Source: Solihabitans fulvus
GTDB taxonomy: Bacteria; Actinomycetota; Actinomycetes; Mycobacteriales; Pseudonocardiaceae
Length of the DNA stretch: 64,000 bases
Reading direction: 5' to 3'
Assembly (NCBI RefSeq): GCF_008386585.1
Contig: NZ_VUOB01000061.1
Location: 62,001 to 126,000, forward strand
Shown here: positions 1 to 7,542 of the stretch, piece by piece
Layout of the letters: each line of letters begins with the position of its first letter
Position numbering within the stretch: the first letter of the stretch is position 1
Program-made: the position numbers and the translations under genes
Notes under the pieces: generated by a model
Database searches by the model: none
What the model saw: only the letters and a program-made list of their open reading frames with translations
What the model was told of the DNA's origin: nothing

Positions 1-48
1 GCCTTCGGCTTCGGCGGCGTCAACGCCGTCACGATCGTGGAGGTCTGA
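1..48 (+). CDS. beta-ketoacyl synthase, C-terminal end only
   Basis: The window opens inside this gene, so only the last 15 codons and a TGA are present. They read AFGFGGVNAVTIVEV. The GFGGxN turn followed by a short hydrophobic strand is the usual C-terminus of FabF-like and type II PKS ketosynthases. The stop is followed after 1 nt by the start of a second ketosynthase-like gene, the tight spacing seen for KS/chain-length-factor pairs. Its catalytic residues lie outside the window. Family assignment rests on this short motif plus context. Confidence 0.75.
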   Translation, partial: AFGFGGVNAVTIVEV

Positions 49-49
49 G

Positions 50-988
50 ATGACGGTGGCCGTCACCGGCTACGCGACGCACGTGCCCGGCCTGTCCGCG
101 CGCGACCTGCCCGGCTCGCCGGCGGAACCTGCCGTGGCCGCCGACCAGGCGCACGTCGTGTTGGGGCGTAAGGGACTGCTGGCCAAGGAGCCGGCGACCC
201 GGCTGGCGCTGTGCGCCGTGCACGCGGCGCTGGGCCTGCCGCCGGGCCGCCCGACCGGGCCGGTGGCCGGGGCCGGGACGACCGCCGTCGTGGTCAGCTC
301 CAACCTCGGCAACGTGCAGACCGTCTGCGCGGTCGTCGACGAGATGCGCGCCAGCTCGGGGCACGCGGTCAGCCCGCTGCTCGCGCCGAACGCGTCCAGC
401 AACATCATCGCCAGCAGCATCGCCATCCGCTACGGCATCACCGGACCGAACTTCATGCTGTGTGCCGGCGCGACCTCGGGGCTGGACGCGGTGCGGCTCG
501 GCGCGCGACTGCTGCGCGCGGGCCGCACCGACCGCGCGGTCGTGGTCGGCGTGGAACCCGACGACGAGATCGCGCGCGGCCTGCTCGGCCTGCGCGCCAC
601 GCCGCCCGGTGGCTTTTCGGAGCCGAGAGCGGCGGCGGCCTGCGTGCTGCTGACCCGGTACGACCCGGCCGCCGAGGGGCCCGCCGTGCTGCTCGACCGG
701 GTCACCAGGTCCGCCCGGCCGCCCGAGGGCGCGGCGGGTCTTCGGCTCGACCCGCATCCCGGGCTCGGCGGCGTCTCGCTCACCGAGCGCGTCGGCGAAA
801 CCTATGGGGCGCTTGGGGTGTTGCAGGTCGCCGCAGCGACCGGGTGGCTGCTCGACCCCGCCTCGACCCACACCGCGGCCGAGGTCACCTGCGGCGATCC
901 CGAGGACGGCTACGCCACCGCCCGGCTGTCGCTGACGGCCGCGTCCCAGGACTGGCTCGCCCCCACCGCCGAGGTGATCTTCCGGTGA
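50..988 (+). CDS. ketosynthase-like protein lacking the active-site Cys (CLF-like)
   Basis: 312 residues of thiolase/ketosynthase fold, about 100 shorter than a full KS. The region GPNFMLCAGATSG (about 132-144) aligns with the nucleophile loop of FabF (GPxxxxxTACTSG), but the Cys position is Ala141; a Cys lies three residues earlier, at 138. The C-terminal HGTGT-type His motif of active KSs is not visible. It is therefore unlikely to condense acyl groups itself. By analogy with chain-length factors it probably pairs with the upstream KS; that partnership is inferred from the 1-nt gap. It heads a co-directional run of acyl-chain and amino-acid enzymes. Confidence 0.75.
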   Translation: MTVAVTGYATHVPGLSARDLPGSPAEPAVAADQAHVVLGRKGLLAKEPATRLALCAVHAALGLPPGRPTGPVAGAGTTAVVVSSNLGNVQTVCAVVDEMRASSGHAVSPLLAPNASSNIIASSIAIRYGITGPNFMLCAGATSGLDAVRLGARLLRAGRTDRAVVVGVEPDDEIARGLLGLRATPPGGFSEPRAAAACVLLTRYDPAAEGPAVLLDRVTRSARPPEGAAGLRLDPHPGLGGVSLTERVGETYGALGVLQVAAATGWLLDPASTHTAAEVTCGDPEDGYATARLSLTAASQDWLAPTAEVIFR

Positions 989-1064
989 GGGAGCGGAGCG
1001 AGCGAACAGTTCAACACAGTGGACTTGGTGTCTCATCGGCGCCCGGAGCGGAGCGAGGACGTCG

Positions 1065-1880
1065 ATGAGGAACTGGTCACCGGTCGGGGAAATCCCCGAT
1101 GACGGCATCGGCGCGTGGCGCAGCGGCGCGGCCGGCCCGGCGGTCGTGCTGGTGCACGGCATGGAGGACACCTGGCGCAGCTGGGATGTGCTGGCCGCGC
1201 GGCTGGCCGACCGCTGCCGCGTCTACGCCCTCGACCTGCCGTGGCGCGCCGGCAACAACTACGCCTGGCGGACGCACGGCGACCCGGCGACCTGGCTCGC
1301 GCGCGGGCTGTCGCTGCTGCCCGAGCCGCCGGACACGCTCGTCGGCCACTCCTTCGGCGCCAACGCCGTCCTTGAGCACCTCGCCAGGCGGCGTCCAGCG
1401 CGGACGGCCGTACTGCTGGCCCCCTTCTACCGCCCGGCGTCCGCGCCGGTCGACGCGTTGCTGCGGGAACGGTCCCTTGCCGGCTTCACCGGGATCGTGC
1501 GGCACGGCCTGCGGGTGAAACTCGGGGCGCGCGCGGCGAAACTCGGCGACGAGCTCGTCGACGCCATGGGCAACACGCTGCTCAAACAGGTTGTGCCGAA
1601 AGCCTTTCCGGTCTTCTTCGACTACTTCGTCGACACCGGGAACCTCGACCTAGGCCGCGTCCGCGCGCCGACGCTCGTGCTGGCCGGCACCAGGGACGCG
1701 GCGCTGGCCGGCGAGCGGGCCGTCGCGCTGGCCGCGTCGATGCCGGCCGCCCAGGTCCGCCCACGGGTCCACTACGGACATTTCTGCCACATCGAGCAGG
1801 CCGAGGAGGTCGCCACGGAGGTGACCGACTTCCTCGACCGCGAGCCGGTCCGACGAAGCGCTGGAGGAACGAACCCATGA
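1065..1880 (+). CDS. alpha/beta hydrolase
   Basis: 271 residues. The N-terminal strand and oxyanion segment VVLVHGMEDTWRSWD (about 27-41), the nucleophile elbow GHSFGA (Ser near residue 97) and a late His in HYGHFCH give a complete alpha/beta-hydrolase triad. It has no signal peptide and should be cytoplasmic. In an acyl-assembly operon it could release or edit a thioester-bound intermediate, but the substrate cannot be read from sequence. The ATG is preceded by GAGG at about 6 nt. The 76-nt gap before it carries two GGAGCGGAGCGAG copies, a common actinomycete spacer motif. The 3' end overlaps the next gene by 4 nt (ATGA). Confidence 0.8.
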   Translation: MRNWSPVGEIPDDGIGAWRSGAAGPAVVLVHGMEDTWRSWDVLAARLADRCRVYALDLPWRAGNNYAWRTHGDPATWLARGLSLLPEPPDTLVGHSFGANAVLEHLARRRPARTAVLLAPFYRPASAPVDALLRERSLAGFTGIVRHGLRVKLGARAAKLGDELVDAMGNTLLKQVVPKAFPVFFDYFVDTGNLDLGRVRAPTLVLAGTRDAALAGERAVALAASMPAAQVRPRVHYGHFCHIEQAEEVATEVTDFLDREPVRRSAGGTNP

Positions 1881-2860
1881 CCGCGACCATCCTGTCACCG
1901 CCGACACCCTCCGCCCTGGTGGACGGCGGCCCGACGACCATGCTGGGGCGGCCCCGTTACGAGGGCGCGAACATCCGCACCTGGATCGGCTTCAAGCACT
2001 TCATGTACCTGGTCGAGGAGGCGGTGCTCGCCTACTTCCGCGAGCGGGGCGTCGGCGCAAGGGACCTGTTCCAGCGGCACGGCCTCGGCCTTGAGATCGT
2101 CGACTCCTCGGTGCAGTTGCCGACCGCGCTCGAGGTCGACGACGTGGTGCGGGTGACGATCGCCGCCGGCAGACAGAAGCCGGGCTGTGGCGCCGCGTTC
2201 ACCGCGCACATCGCGGTCGACAGGGACGGCGTCGACGTGACCGCGCTCAAGGGCAGGCTGCGGGTGGCGCTCATCCGCGAGCAGGACGCGGCCGACGTCG
2301 AACCGGTGCCGGACTTCCTTGCCCCCTACGTCTTTCCCGGTGTCGCCGCGCTCGCCGACGCGGCCGACGCGGCGGGCGTCGAGCTGGCGCCCGGCCAGGA
2401 CGTGGCCGACGCGTTGACCCCGGCAGGCTCCGGCGCGTTCCTGTGGTCCTGGCGGATTCCGTACTTCTACTGCCACTTCTCCGACCGGCTCCAGCACTCG
2501 GGCTACGTGCGCGCGATGGAGGAGGTGGTCGACCGCTTCCTGCACAGCAGGGGACTGGCCATCGGCGTGCTGCTCGCGGAGCGCGGCTGGATCCCCGTGG
2601 TGTCGCGGGCGCGGGTCCGGCTGCTCGCCGACGCGCACATGGAGGAGACCGTGCACACGGTGTTCGCCGTCGAGGACATCCTGCGCGACATCAGCTACAC
2701 CGCCAGGATGGACTGCTACGTGCGACGCGGTGACCGCCTCGTGCACACCGCGACCGGCACGATCATGCACGGCTACGCCATCAGCCGGGGGGAGCGAGCG
2801 GGCACGGTCGCCGAGCTCGACGCGACCACCCAGGCCGTCCTGCTCGGAGGTGCCCGATGA
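1877..2860 (+). CDS. double-hotdog thioesterase/dehydratase-fold protein
   Basis: 327 residues made of two hotdog-like halves. The first (about 24-150) has the pattern of a long central helix (FMYLVEEAVLAYFRERG) and a strand pair (LEIVDSSVQLPTALEVDDVVRVTI). The second (about 195-315) begins CHFSDRLQHSGYVRAMEEVV and ends in strands such as RMDCYVRRGDRLVHTATG. This tandem arrangement occurs in acyl-ACP thioesterases and MaoC/FabZ-like dehydratases. No unequivocal catalytic Asp/His pair can be fixed by eye, so thioesterase versus dehydratase is open. It overlaps both neighbours by 4 nt (ATGA), showing tight translational coupling. Confidence 0.7.
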   Translation: MTATILSPPTPSALVDGGPTTMLGRPRYEGANIRTWIGFKHFMYLVEEAVLAYFRERGVGARDLFQRHGLGLEIVDSSVQLPTALEVDDVVRVTIAAGRQKPGCGAAFTAHIAVDRDGVDVTALKGRLRVALIREQDAADVEPVPDFLAPYVFPGVAALADAADAAGVELAPGQDVADALTPAGSGAFLWSWRIPYFYCHFSDRLQHSGYVRAMEEVVDRFLHSRGLAIGVLLAERGWIPVVSRARVRLLADAHMEETVHTVFAVEDILRDISYTARMDCYVRRGDRLVHTATGTIMHGYAISRGERAGTVAELDATTQAVLLGGAR

Positions 2861-3504
2861 AGAAGCCGCCACGCCTGTACTTCTCGCTGCGCAGCCCGTT
2901 CAGCTGGATGGCCGTCCGGCAGCTGGAGGAGCGGCTGCCCGACGCGCACGAGTTCATCGAGTACATCCCGTTCTGGGAGCCGGACGCGCGGTCGCAGGCC
3001 GCGCTGGAGCAGGCCGGTGGGGAGTTCCACTACAGCCTGATGAGCAAGGCCAAGCACCTCTACATCCTTCAGGACACCAAGCGCCTCGCGGAGCGGTTCG
3101 GCTACCAGATGAAGTGGCCGATCGACATCGACCCGTGGTGGGAGCTGCCGCACCTGGCCTGGATCAAGGCCAAGCAGCTTGGCATCCAGCGCGAGTACTA
3201 CCAGGCCGTGATCGCGGCGCGGTGGGAGCGCGGCGAGGACATCTGCGAACCCGAGGTGCTGCGGAGCACGCTGGCCAACGCGGGCCTGCCGGTCGAGCCG
3301 CTGGTGACCGCGGTCGACGACGAGGAGATCCGCGCCGAGGGCGTGGCGGCGCTGCTGAACATCTACCACGACGACGTGTTCGGTGTGCCGTACTTCAAGA
3401 TCGGCCGGCACCGGTTCTGGGGACGCGACCGTCTCGAGGACTTCATGGCCGTACTGGTGCCGGAGTTGGAGAAGGCAATGGAACGCAAGGGAGTCAACGC
3501 ATGA
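2857..3504 (+). CDS. DsbA-fold protein, 2-hydroxychromene-2-carboxylate isomerase/kappa-GST family
   Basis: 215 residues. The N-terminus RLYFSLRSPFSWMAVRQLEE is the thioredoxin-like strand and helix of the HCCA isomerase/kappa-GST group, with Ser-Pro-Phe-Ser where DsbA would have a CxxC. The end FGVPYFKIGRHRFWGRDRLE is the cis-Pro strand and closing helix of the same fold. Such proteins isomerise C=C bonds with glutathione or other thiols; in some actinomycete type II polyene clusters related DsbA-like proteins are thought to isomerise polyene chains. That role would fit here but is inference. It is embedded in the operon by ATGA overlaps on both sides. Confidence 0.8.
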   Translation: MKKPPRLYFSLRSPFSWMAVRQLEERLPDAHEFIEYIPFWEPDARSQAALEQAGGEFHYSLMSKAKHLYILQDTKRLAERFGYQMKWPIDIDPWWELPHLAWIKAKQLGIQREYYQAVIAARWERGEDICEPEVLRSTLANAGLPVEPLVTAVDDEEIRAEGVAALLNIYHDDVFGVPYFKIGRHRFWGRDRLEDFMAVLVPELEKAMERKGVNA

Positions 3505-3638
3505 CGATCAGCAGTGTCGAACAGCCCGCCGTGTTGGTGGACGAGCAGTTCGGCCCCGACCCGCTGGCGGGCATCCCGCAGGAAGTCCTCGACGCGACCG
3601 GCGACTACGACAGGGACTCGGCCGGCGGCTGCGGCTGA
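3501..3638 (+). CDS. small translationally coupled peptide, possible RiPP precursor or carrier
   Basis: 45 residues, unrecognised. Its ATG overlaps the TGA of the preceding isomerase (ATGA) and follows AGGGAG at 7-8 nt, so it is almost certainly translated. The peptide is acidic and hydrophilic. The first 35 residues (MTISSVEQPAVLVDEQF..., then GIPQEVLDATGDYDRD) look leader-like, and the C-terminus SAGGCG contains the only Cys. There is no signal peptide, TM segment or phosphopantetheine DSL motif, so it is not an ordinary ACP. A strong hairpin follows it directly. It could be a RiPP precursor, a C-terminal-Cys carrier peptide or a small structural partner; no dedicated RiPP-modifying enzyme is seen in the window. 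Confidence 0.7.
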   Translation: MTISSVEQPAVLVDEQFGPDPLAGIPQEVLDATGDYDRDSAGGCG

Positions 3639-3647
3639 CCAATGACT

Positions 3648-3694
3648 CTCGTGAGTGGAAGCCCGTGCCGAGGGTGGGGGCTTCCACTCACGAG
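3648..3694 (+). terminator. 16-bp perfect intra-operon hairpin
   Basis: CTCGTGAGTGGAAGCC at 3648-3663 is perfectly complementary to GGCTTCCACTCACGAG at 3679-3694, leaving a 15-nt loop. No U-tract follows, so it is not a classical intrinsic terminator. It may be an attenuator, an mRNA-stability element or a partial terminator, reducing glutamate mutase expression relative to the small peptide. It starts 10 nt after the peptide stop. Confidence 0.7.
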
Positions 3695-3720
3695 GTCCGA
3701 ACGCGACCGAGAGGTTCCCC

Positions 3721-4161
3721 GTGCCTGACCTGAAGGTGAGCCGACGCCGCGTGCTGCTCAGCAGCGTGTCCTCGGACTCGCACACCTGGAACCTCGTGTT
3801 CCTCCAACTGCTCATCGAGGAACTGGGCCACGAGGTGGTCAACCTCGGTGCGTGCGTGCCCGAGGACGAGCTGGTGGCGCAGTGCCTGCGGCACGACCCC
3901 GACCTGGTGGTGATCAGCACGGTCAACGGGCACGGCTACGCCGACGGCCGGCGGCTGATCGGCGCGCTGCGCCGGACCGGGGAACTCGCCGCCGTGCCGG
4001 TGGTCATCGGCGGCAAGCTGGGCGTGGCCGGCGCGGCGGACGAGCAGTACGCCGCCGAGCTGCTCGCGCTGGGCTTCGACGCGGTGTTCCAGGACGGCGC
4101 GGACCTGGCGGGCCTTGCGCGGTTCATCGAGTCGGTGCGGCCGCTGGAGGTCACGGCGTGA
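3721..4161 (+). CDS. glutamate mutase S (B12-binding) subunit-like
   Basis: 146 residues with a Rossmann-like cobalamin-binding domain. The motif SSDSHTWN (about residues 18-25) corresponds to DxHxxG of GlmS/MutS, with the His that ligates cobalt kept but the final Gly replaced by Asn. LVVISTVNGHG and VVIGGKLGV match the SxL and GG loops that hold the nucleotide tail. The GTG start is chosen because GAGAGG lies about 5 nt upstream and the protein then begins where the family does; an in-frame GTG at 3655 would translate through the hairpin. The stop overlaps the next ATG (TGATG), so this and the catalytic subunit are coupled. Confidence 0.8.
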   Translation: MPDLKVSRRRVLLSSVSSDSHTWNLVFLQLLIEELGHEVVNLGACVPEDELVAQCLRHDPDLVVISTVNGHGYADGRRLIGALRRTGELAAVPVVIGGKLGVAGAADEQYAAELLALGFDAVFQDGADLAGLARFIESVRPLEVTA

Positions 4162-5480
4162 TGAGCGGTTCCTTCGCCGGCTTCGTCCGGGACGCGCGGC
4201 GGCGCGGAAACCTCGTGGTGCAGCCGAGAATGGGCTTCAGCGACCCGGCCGAGATGCGCGCGGGGCTGCTCGCGACCAAGCGGGCGCGGGCCACCGCCGT
4301 CGGCACGGTCACGCTGGACAGCTACACCAGGGTCGGCGACCACGACGCCGTCGCCCGCGCGCTGGCGGAGGGCTTGGCGCTCAACGGGTATCCCATCGTC
4401 GACCACGATCCCGCGACCACCGACGGCGTGCTCGCCGGCGTCCGGGACGAGACGTTCCCAGTCCAGGTGCGGCACGGTTCTCCTTTGCCGGAAAGCATTT
4501 TCGCGGCGCTGGTCTCGGCGGGCCTCGACGCCACCGAGGGCGGCCCGGTGTCCTACTGCCTGCCCTACAGCCGGGCGCCGCTCAAGCGGGCGGTCCGCAG
4601 CTGGGCCCGATGCTGCGAGCGGTTCGCCACGCTCGCCGACCGCGGCGTCGAACCGCACCTGGAGAGTTTCGGCGGCTGCCTGCTCGGCCAGCTGTGTCCG
4701 CCGAGCCTGCTGCTCGCCATGACGGTGCTGGAGGGGATGTTCTTCCGCCAGCACGGCATCCGCAGCATGTCGCTGAGCTTCACCCAGCAGACCAGCGCGG
4801 CCCAGGACGAGGAGGCGCTGCGCGGACTGCACCGGCTCATCGACGAATATCTGTCCGATGTGGACAGTCACGTCGTGCTCTACGCCTACATGGGCGTGCA
4901 TCCGAGGACCCCGGCCGGGTCGTTCCGGCTGCTCGCGGACGCGACCAGGCTCGCGGTCCGTGGCGGCGCGGCGCGCCTCATCGTCAAGACGCCGGCCGAG
5001 GCGCACCGCATCCCGACGATCCGGGAGAACGTGGCGGCGCTGGAGTACGCGGCGGAGGTCGCCGTCGACCCCGCCACCCGCCGGTTGGTTGGCGAATCCG
5101 TTGCGGACACGGGAGTGCACGCCGAGGCGCGGGCGCTCATCGAGGCCGTTCTCGACCTGCACGACGATCTCGGCACCGCGCTGCTGCTCGCCTTCGCCGC
5201 GGGCTACCTCGACGTGCCCTACTGCCTGCACGCGGACAACCGGGGCCGGGCCCGCGCCCGCGTCGACGGGGCGGGCCGACTGCGCTGGACGGCGATCGGC
5301 TCGATGCCGATCGGCCACCTCGTGCGGCCGCCGCGCGACGCGGGTGTCACCAGCGCGGAACTGCTGTCCTCGCTGCACTACGTCGAACGCAAGTACGACC
5401 GCGCGGCCCTGCACGCCGCGCCGACCAGGGAGCTGAGGGCGCATGAGCTGGACGCTGGACCGGGTGTTGCCGCGCTATGA
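4161..5480 (+). CDS. glutamate mutase E (catalytic) subunit-like
   Basis: 439 residues. VRHGSP (103-108), GGPVSYCLPYSR (127-138, with Tyr132 and Tyr136), ESFGGCLLGQLCPPS (168-182) and VKTPAE (275-280, Lys276 and Glu280) match the substrate and adenosylcobalamin contact motifs of GlmE. With the upstream subunit it should interconvert L-glutamate and (2S,3S)-3-methylaspartate by a radical carbon shift. In secondary metabolism (for example vicenistatin and friulimicin) such pairs supply 3-methylaspartate as a building block, so the same role is likely here. The 3' end overlaps the next gene by 38 nt. Confidence 0.85.
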   Translation: MSGSFAGFVRDARRRGNLVVQPRMGFSDPAEMRAGLLATKRARATAVGTVTLDSYTRVGDHDAVARALAEGLALNGYPIVDHDPATTDGVLAGVRDETFPVQVRHGSPLPESIFAALVSAGLDATEGGPVSYCLPYSRAPLKRAVRSWARCCERFATLADRGVEPHLESFGGCLLGQLCPPSLLLAMTVLEGMFFRQHGIRSMSLSFTQQTSAAQDEEALRGLHRLIDEYLSDVDSHVVLYAYMGVHPRTPAGSFRLLADATRLAVRGGAARLIVKTPAEAHRIPTIRENVAALEYAAEVAVDPATRRLVGESVADTGVHAEARALIEAVLDLHDDLGTALLLAFAAGYLDVPYCLHADNRGRARARVDGAGRLRWTAIGSMPIGHLVRPPRDAGVTSAELLSSLHYVERKYDRAALHAAPTRELRAHELDAGPGVAAL

Positions 5481-5991
5481 CAAGCGCGAGCAGCACAGCC
5501 GCTGGATCGCCGCGCCGCCGCAGCGGGTCTGGGACGCGTTGATGGACCTGCGGGTGCGCGACCTCGCGCTGACCGTCGCGCTCGCGCGGCTGCGCGGCGG
5601 ACCCGTCGCCTGGCTGCGCGGCGTCGACGGCCCGCTGGACCTGCGGGCCGTCGAGGCGATGGCCCCGCGCCCCATCGCCTCGGACCCGCCGCGCGAGCTG
5701 CTGCTCGGCGACATCGCGCGCTACGCGGCCGTCCGCCCGAGCAGGCCCGACATCGAGCGGGGCGACGCGGCCGCGTTCGAGAGCTTCGACGAGCCCGGCT
5801 GGTCCAAGGTCGCGATGAACTTCCTGCTCACCCCGGAGCGGGACGGCACGCTGCTGTCCACCGAGACCAGGGTGGTCGGCACGGACGCGGCGGCGCGGCT
5901 CGCGTTCGAGTTCTACTGGGTGCTGGTCCGGCTCGGCAGCGGCCTGGTGCGCAGGGACATCCTCAACGCCATCGCGCGATCCGTTGCGTAG
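5443..5991 (+). CDS. SRPBCC-like (START/Bet v1 fold) protein
   Basis: 182 residues. The opening (SRWIAAPPQRVWDALMDLRVRD) is the strand and V-shaped helix pair of SRPBCC/polyketide-cyclase-like proteins. A central segment WSKVAMNFLLTPERDGTLL and a long C-terminal helix (FEFYWVLVRLGSGLVRRDIL) also fit. No catalytic residues can be assigned. It is soluble, and its start lies inside the end of the mutase gene, so it is the last member of the same operon. It could bind a hydrophobic intermediate; this is inference from fold alone. Confidence 0.65.
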   Translation: MSWTLDRVLPRYDKREQHSRWIAAPPQRVWDALMDLRVRDLALTVALARLRGGPVAWLRGVDGPLDLRAVEAMAPRPIASDPPRELLLGDIARYAAVRPSRPDIERGDAAAFESFDEPGWSKVAMNFLLTPERDGTLLSTETRVVGTDAAARLAFEFYWVLVRLGSGLVRRDILNAIARSVA

Positions 5992-6039
5992 TCGGCTCGC
6001 TACGCTTGGGGCGCCACCGGTCCCGACGAAAGAGGTCCG

Positions 6040-6555
6040 ATGACCCGGGCAACCGTGAGTTCCGCAGGCCGGTCGACCGCGCGGCCGGCCGCCTTCGCCT
6101 GGGCGGGGTACGCGGCATTCGCCTGCGGCCTGCTGTACGCGCTGGTCAGCGCGTACTGGGCGCTCGGCGGCACGGCGGGGGTCGACACGCTCGGCGGCAA
6201 GCTGGAGGAGCTGGCCAGGGCGCGCCAACCGGGGCTCATCGCCGTGGTGTGGGTGACCGTCGCGCTCAAGCTGGCCGGCGGCGTGCTCGGGCTCGCGCTG
6301 GTCCGGCCGTGGGGACGCCGCCCGCCGCGCTGGATGGTGCTGACGGCGGGCTGGGGCGCGACCGCGCTGCTGGTGCTCTACGGCGGCGTCCTGGTCGGGG
6401 TGCAGGCGCTGGTGCAGGCCGGCGTCATCCAGGCGTCGTCGGACATGGACTGGAAGGCCTTCCACTGGCACCTGTTCCTGTGGGACCCGTGGTTCCTGGT
6501 GTGGGGGATCTTCCTCGGCCTGGCCGCGCTCGGCTTCACCCGCCGTCGCGGCTGA
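6040..6555 (+). CDS. DUF3995 family membrane protein
   Basis: 171 residues with four predicted TM helices (about 21-43, 70-90, 99-120 and 145-165). The family signature is the Trp-rich loop ALVSAYWALGGTAGVDTLGG after TM1 and WHLFLWDPWFLVWG before TM4. The function of DUF3995 is unknown. The ATG follows AAAGAGG at about 5 nt. It lies 48 nt after the biosynthetic operon and may be its last member or an independent gene. It converges on the thioesterase, with 37 nt between the stops. Confidence 0.75.
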   Translation: MTRATVSSAGRSTARPAAFAWAGYAAFACGLLYALVSAYWALGGTAGVDTLGGKLEELARARQPGLIAVVWVTVALKLAGGVLGLALVRPWGRRPPRWMVLTAGWGATALLVLYGGVLVGVQALVQAGVIQASSDMDWKAFHWHLFLWDPWFLVWGIFLGLAALGFTRRRG

Positions 6556-6592
6556 GTCGCGCCGTGACCCGGGCCAGCGCCGCGGCCCGAGG

Positions 6593-7342
6593 TCAGCGCA
6601 GCCGCTCGGCCAGGTCGCCGAGCAGCGCGGCCTCCTGCTGCACCAGGTAGAAGTGATCGCCCTCCCACACCCGGTGGTCGGCCGGGCCGGTGGTCGTCTT
6701 GGACCAGCCGAGCACGGACGCGAGGTCCACGTCGGGATCCCGGTCGCCGAGGTGGGCGACCAGCGGCGCGCTGATCGTGCGGCCCGGCTCGGGGTCGTAG
6801 GTGCCGAGCAGGTGGAAGTCGCCCCGGATGGCCGGCAGCACCAGGTCCCGCAGGTCGGGGTCGGTGAAGATGATCGGGTCGACGTCGCCGAGCCGGTTCA
6901 CCTCGGCGATCAGCGCCTGGTCGCCGCGCAGGTGCAGGTCGCCCCGGTCCTGGAGGTGCGGGGGCTTCTGCGCGGACACGAACAGCGCGCGCGGGACGAC
7001 GCCGTGCCGGTGTTCCAGCCGCCAGGCCACCTCGTAGGCGACCAGCGCGCCCATGCTGTGGCCGAACAGAGCCAACGGCACGTCGGTGTACGGCAGCAGC
7101 GAGTCGGTCACGACGTCGGCCAGCTCGGTCATGTCGTCGATGCACCGCTCGTTGACCAGGTCCTGCCTGCCGGGGTACTGGACCGCCAGCATCTCCACGT
7201 CGCCGGGCAGCGACCGTGGCCACTGGCGGTAGGCCGTCGCCGCGCCGCCCGCGTGCGGGAGGCACACCAGCCGAATCCTCGGTGCGGCCACCGGCGTCGG
7301 GCGGCGGAGCAGGCTCGAGGGTTCGTTGGCCTTGCCGTTCAT
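6593..7342 (-). CDS. type II thioesterase (RifR/GrsT-like)
   Basis: 249 residues. RLVCLPHAGGAATAYRQWP (N-terminal oxyanion region), FGHSMGALVAYEVA (nucleophile elbow, Ser near 94), an Asp region SAPLVAHLGDRDPDV and the late His in WEGDHFYL give the complete triad of stand-alone type II thioesterases. These hydrolyse mis-primed acyl groups from carrier proteins of NRPS/PKS lines. No NRPS or modular PKS is in the window, so its client is probably the assembly line to the left. A GGAGG Shine-Dalgarno precedes the ATG. Confidence 0.85.
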   Translation of the reverse strand: MNGKANEPSSLLRRPTPVAAPRIRLVCLPHAGGAATAYRQWPRSLPGDVEMLAVQYPGRQDLVNERCIDDMTELADVVTDSLLPYTDVPLALFGHSMGALVAYEVAWRLEHRHGVVPRALFVSAQKPPHLQDRGDLHLRGDQALIAEVNRLGDVDPIIFTDPDLRDLVLPAIRGDFHLLGTYDPEPGRTISAPLVAHLGDRDPDVDLASVLGWSKTTTGPADHRVWEGDHFYLVQQEAALLGDLAERLR

Positions 7343-7507
7343 GCACGCCTCCGCGTTGTTCGGCCGCGCCGGTGTGCACCGGGCGAAGCCCCAGATCGCC
7401 TGGCCGATGATGTTAGTGCCGGGTGGCTCCGGGGGTCACGGGCACAGTCGGCGTTACCCCGTTCAAGCCAAAATTCACCCTTGGCCCTGCCGTTTCTGGC
7501 AAGGCCG

Positions 7508-7536
7508 TTGTGCTGGCAGATGTCATGGGCTACACA
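7508..7536 (+). promoter_or_regulatory. possible promoter of the DWPW-peptide gene
   Basis: TTGTGC at 7508-7513 and TACACA at 7531-7536 are separated by 17 bp. The -10-like hexamer ends 6 nt before the ATG at 7543, and no Shine-Dalgarno is visible, so a leaderless transcript is plausible. Both hexamers are imperfect. Confidence 0.4.
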
Positions 7537-7542
7537 TGATGC

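Noticed and set aside
989..1064. Repeated GGAGCGGAGCGAG as a special operator
   Set aside because: This motif is scattered through many actinomycete genomes in spacers and near gene ends; nothing here points to regulation.
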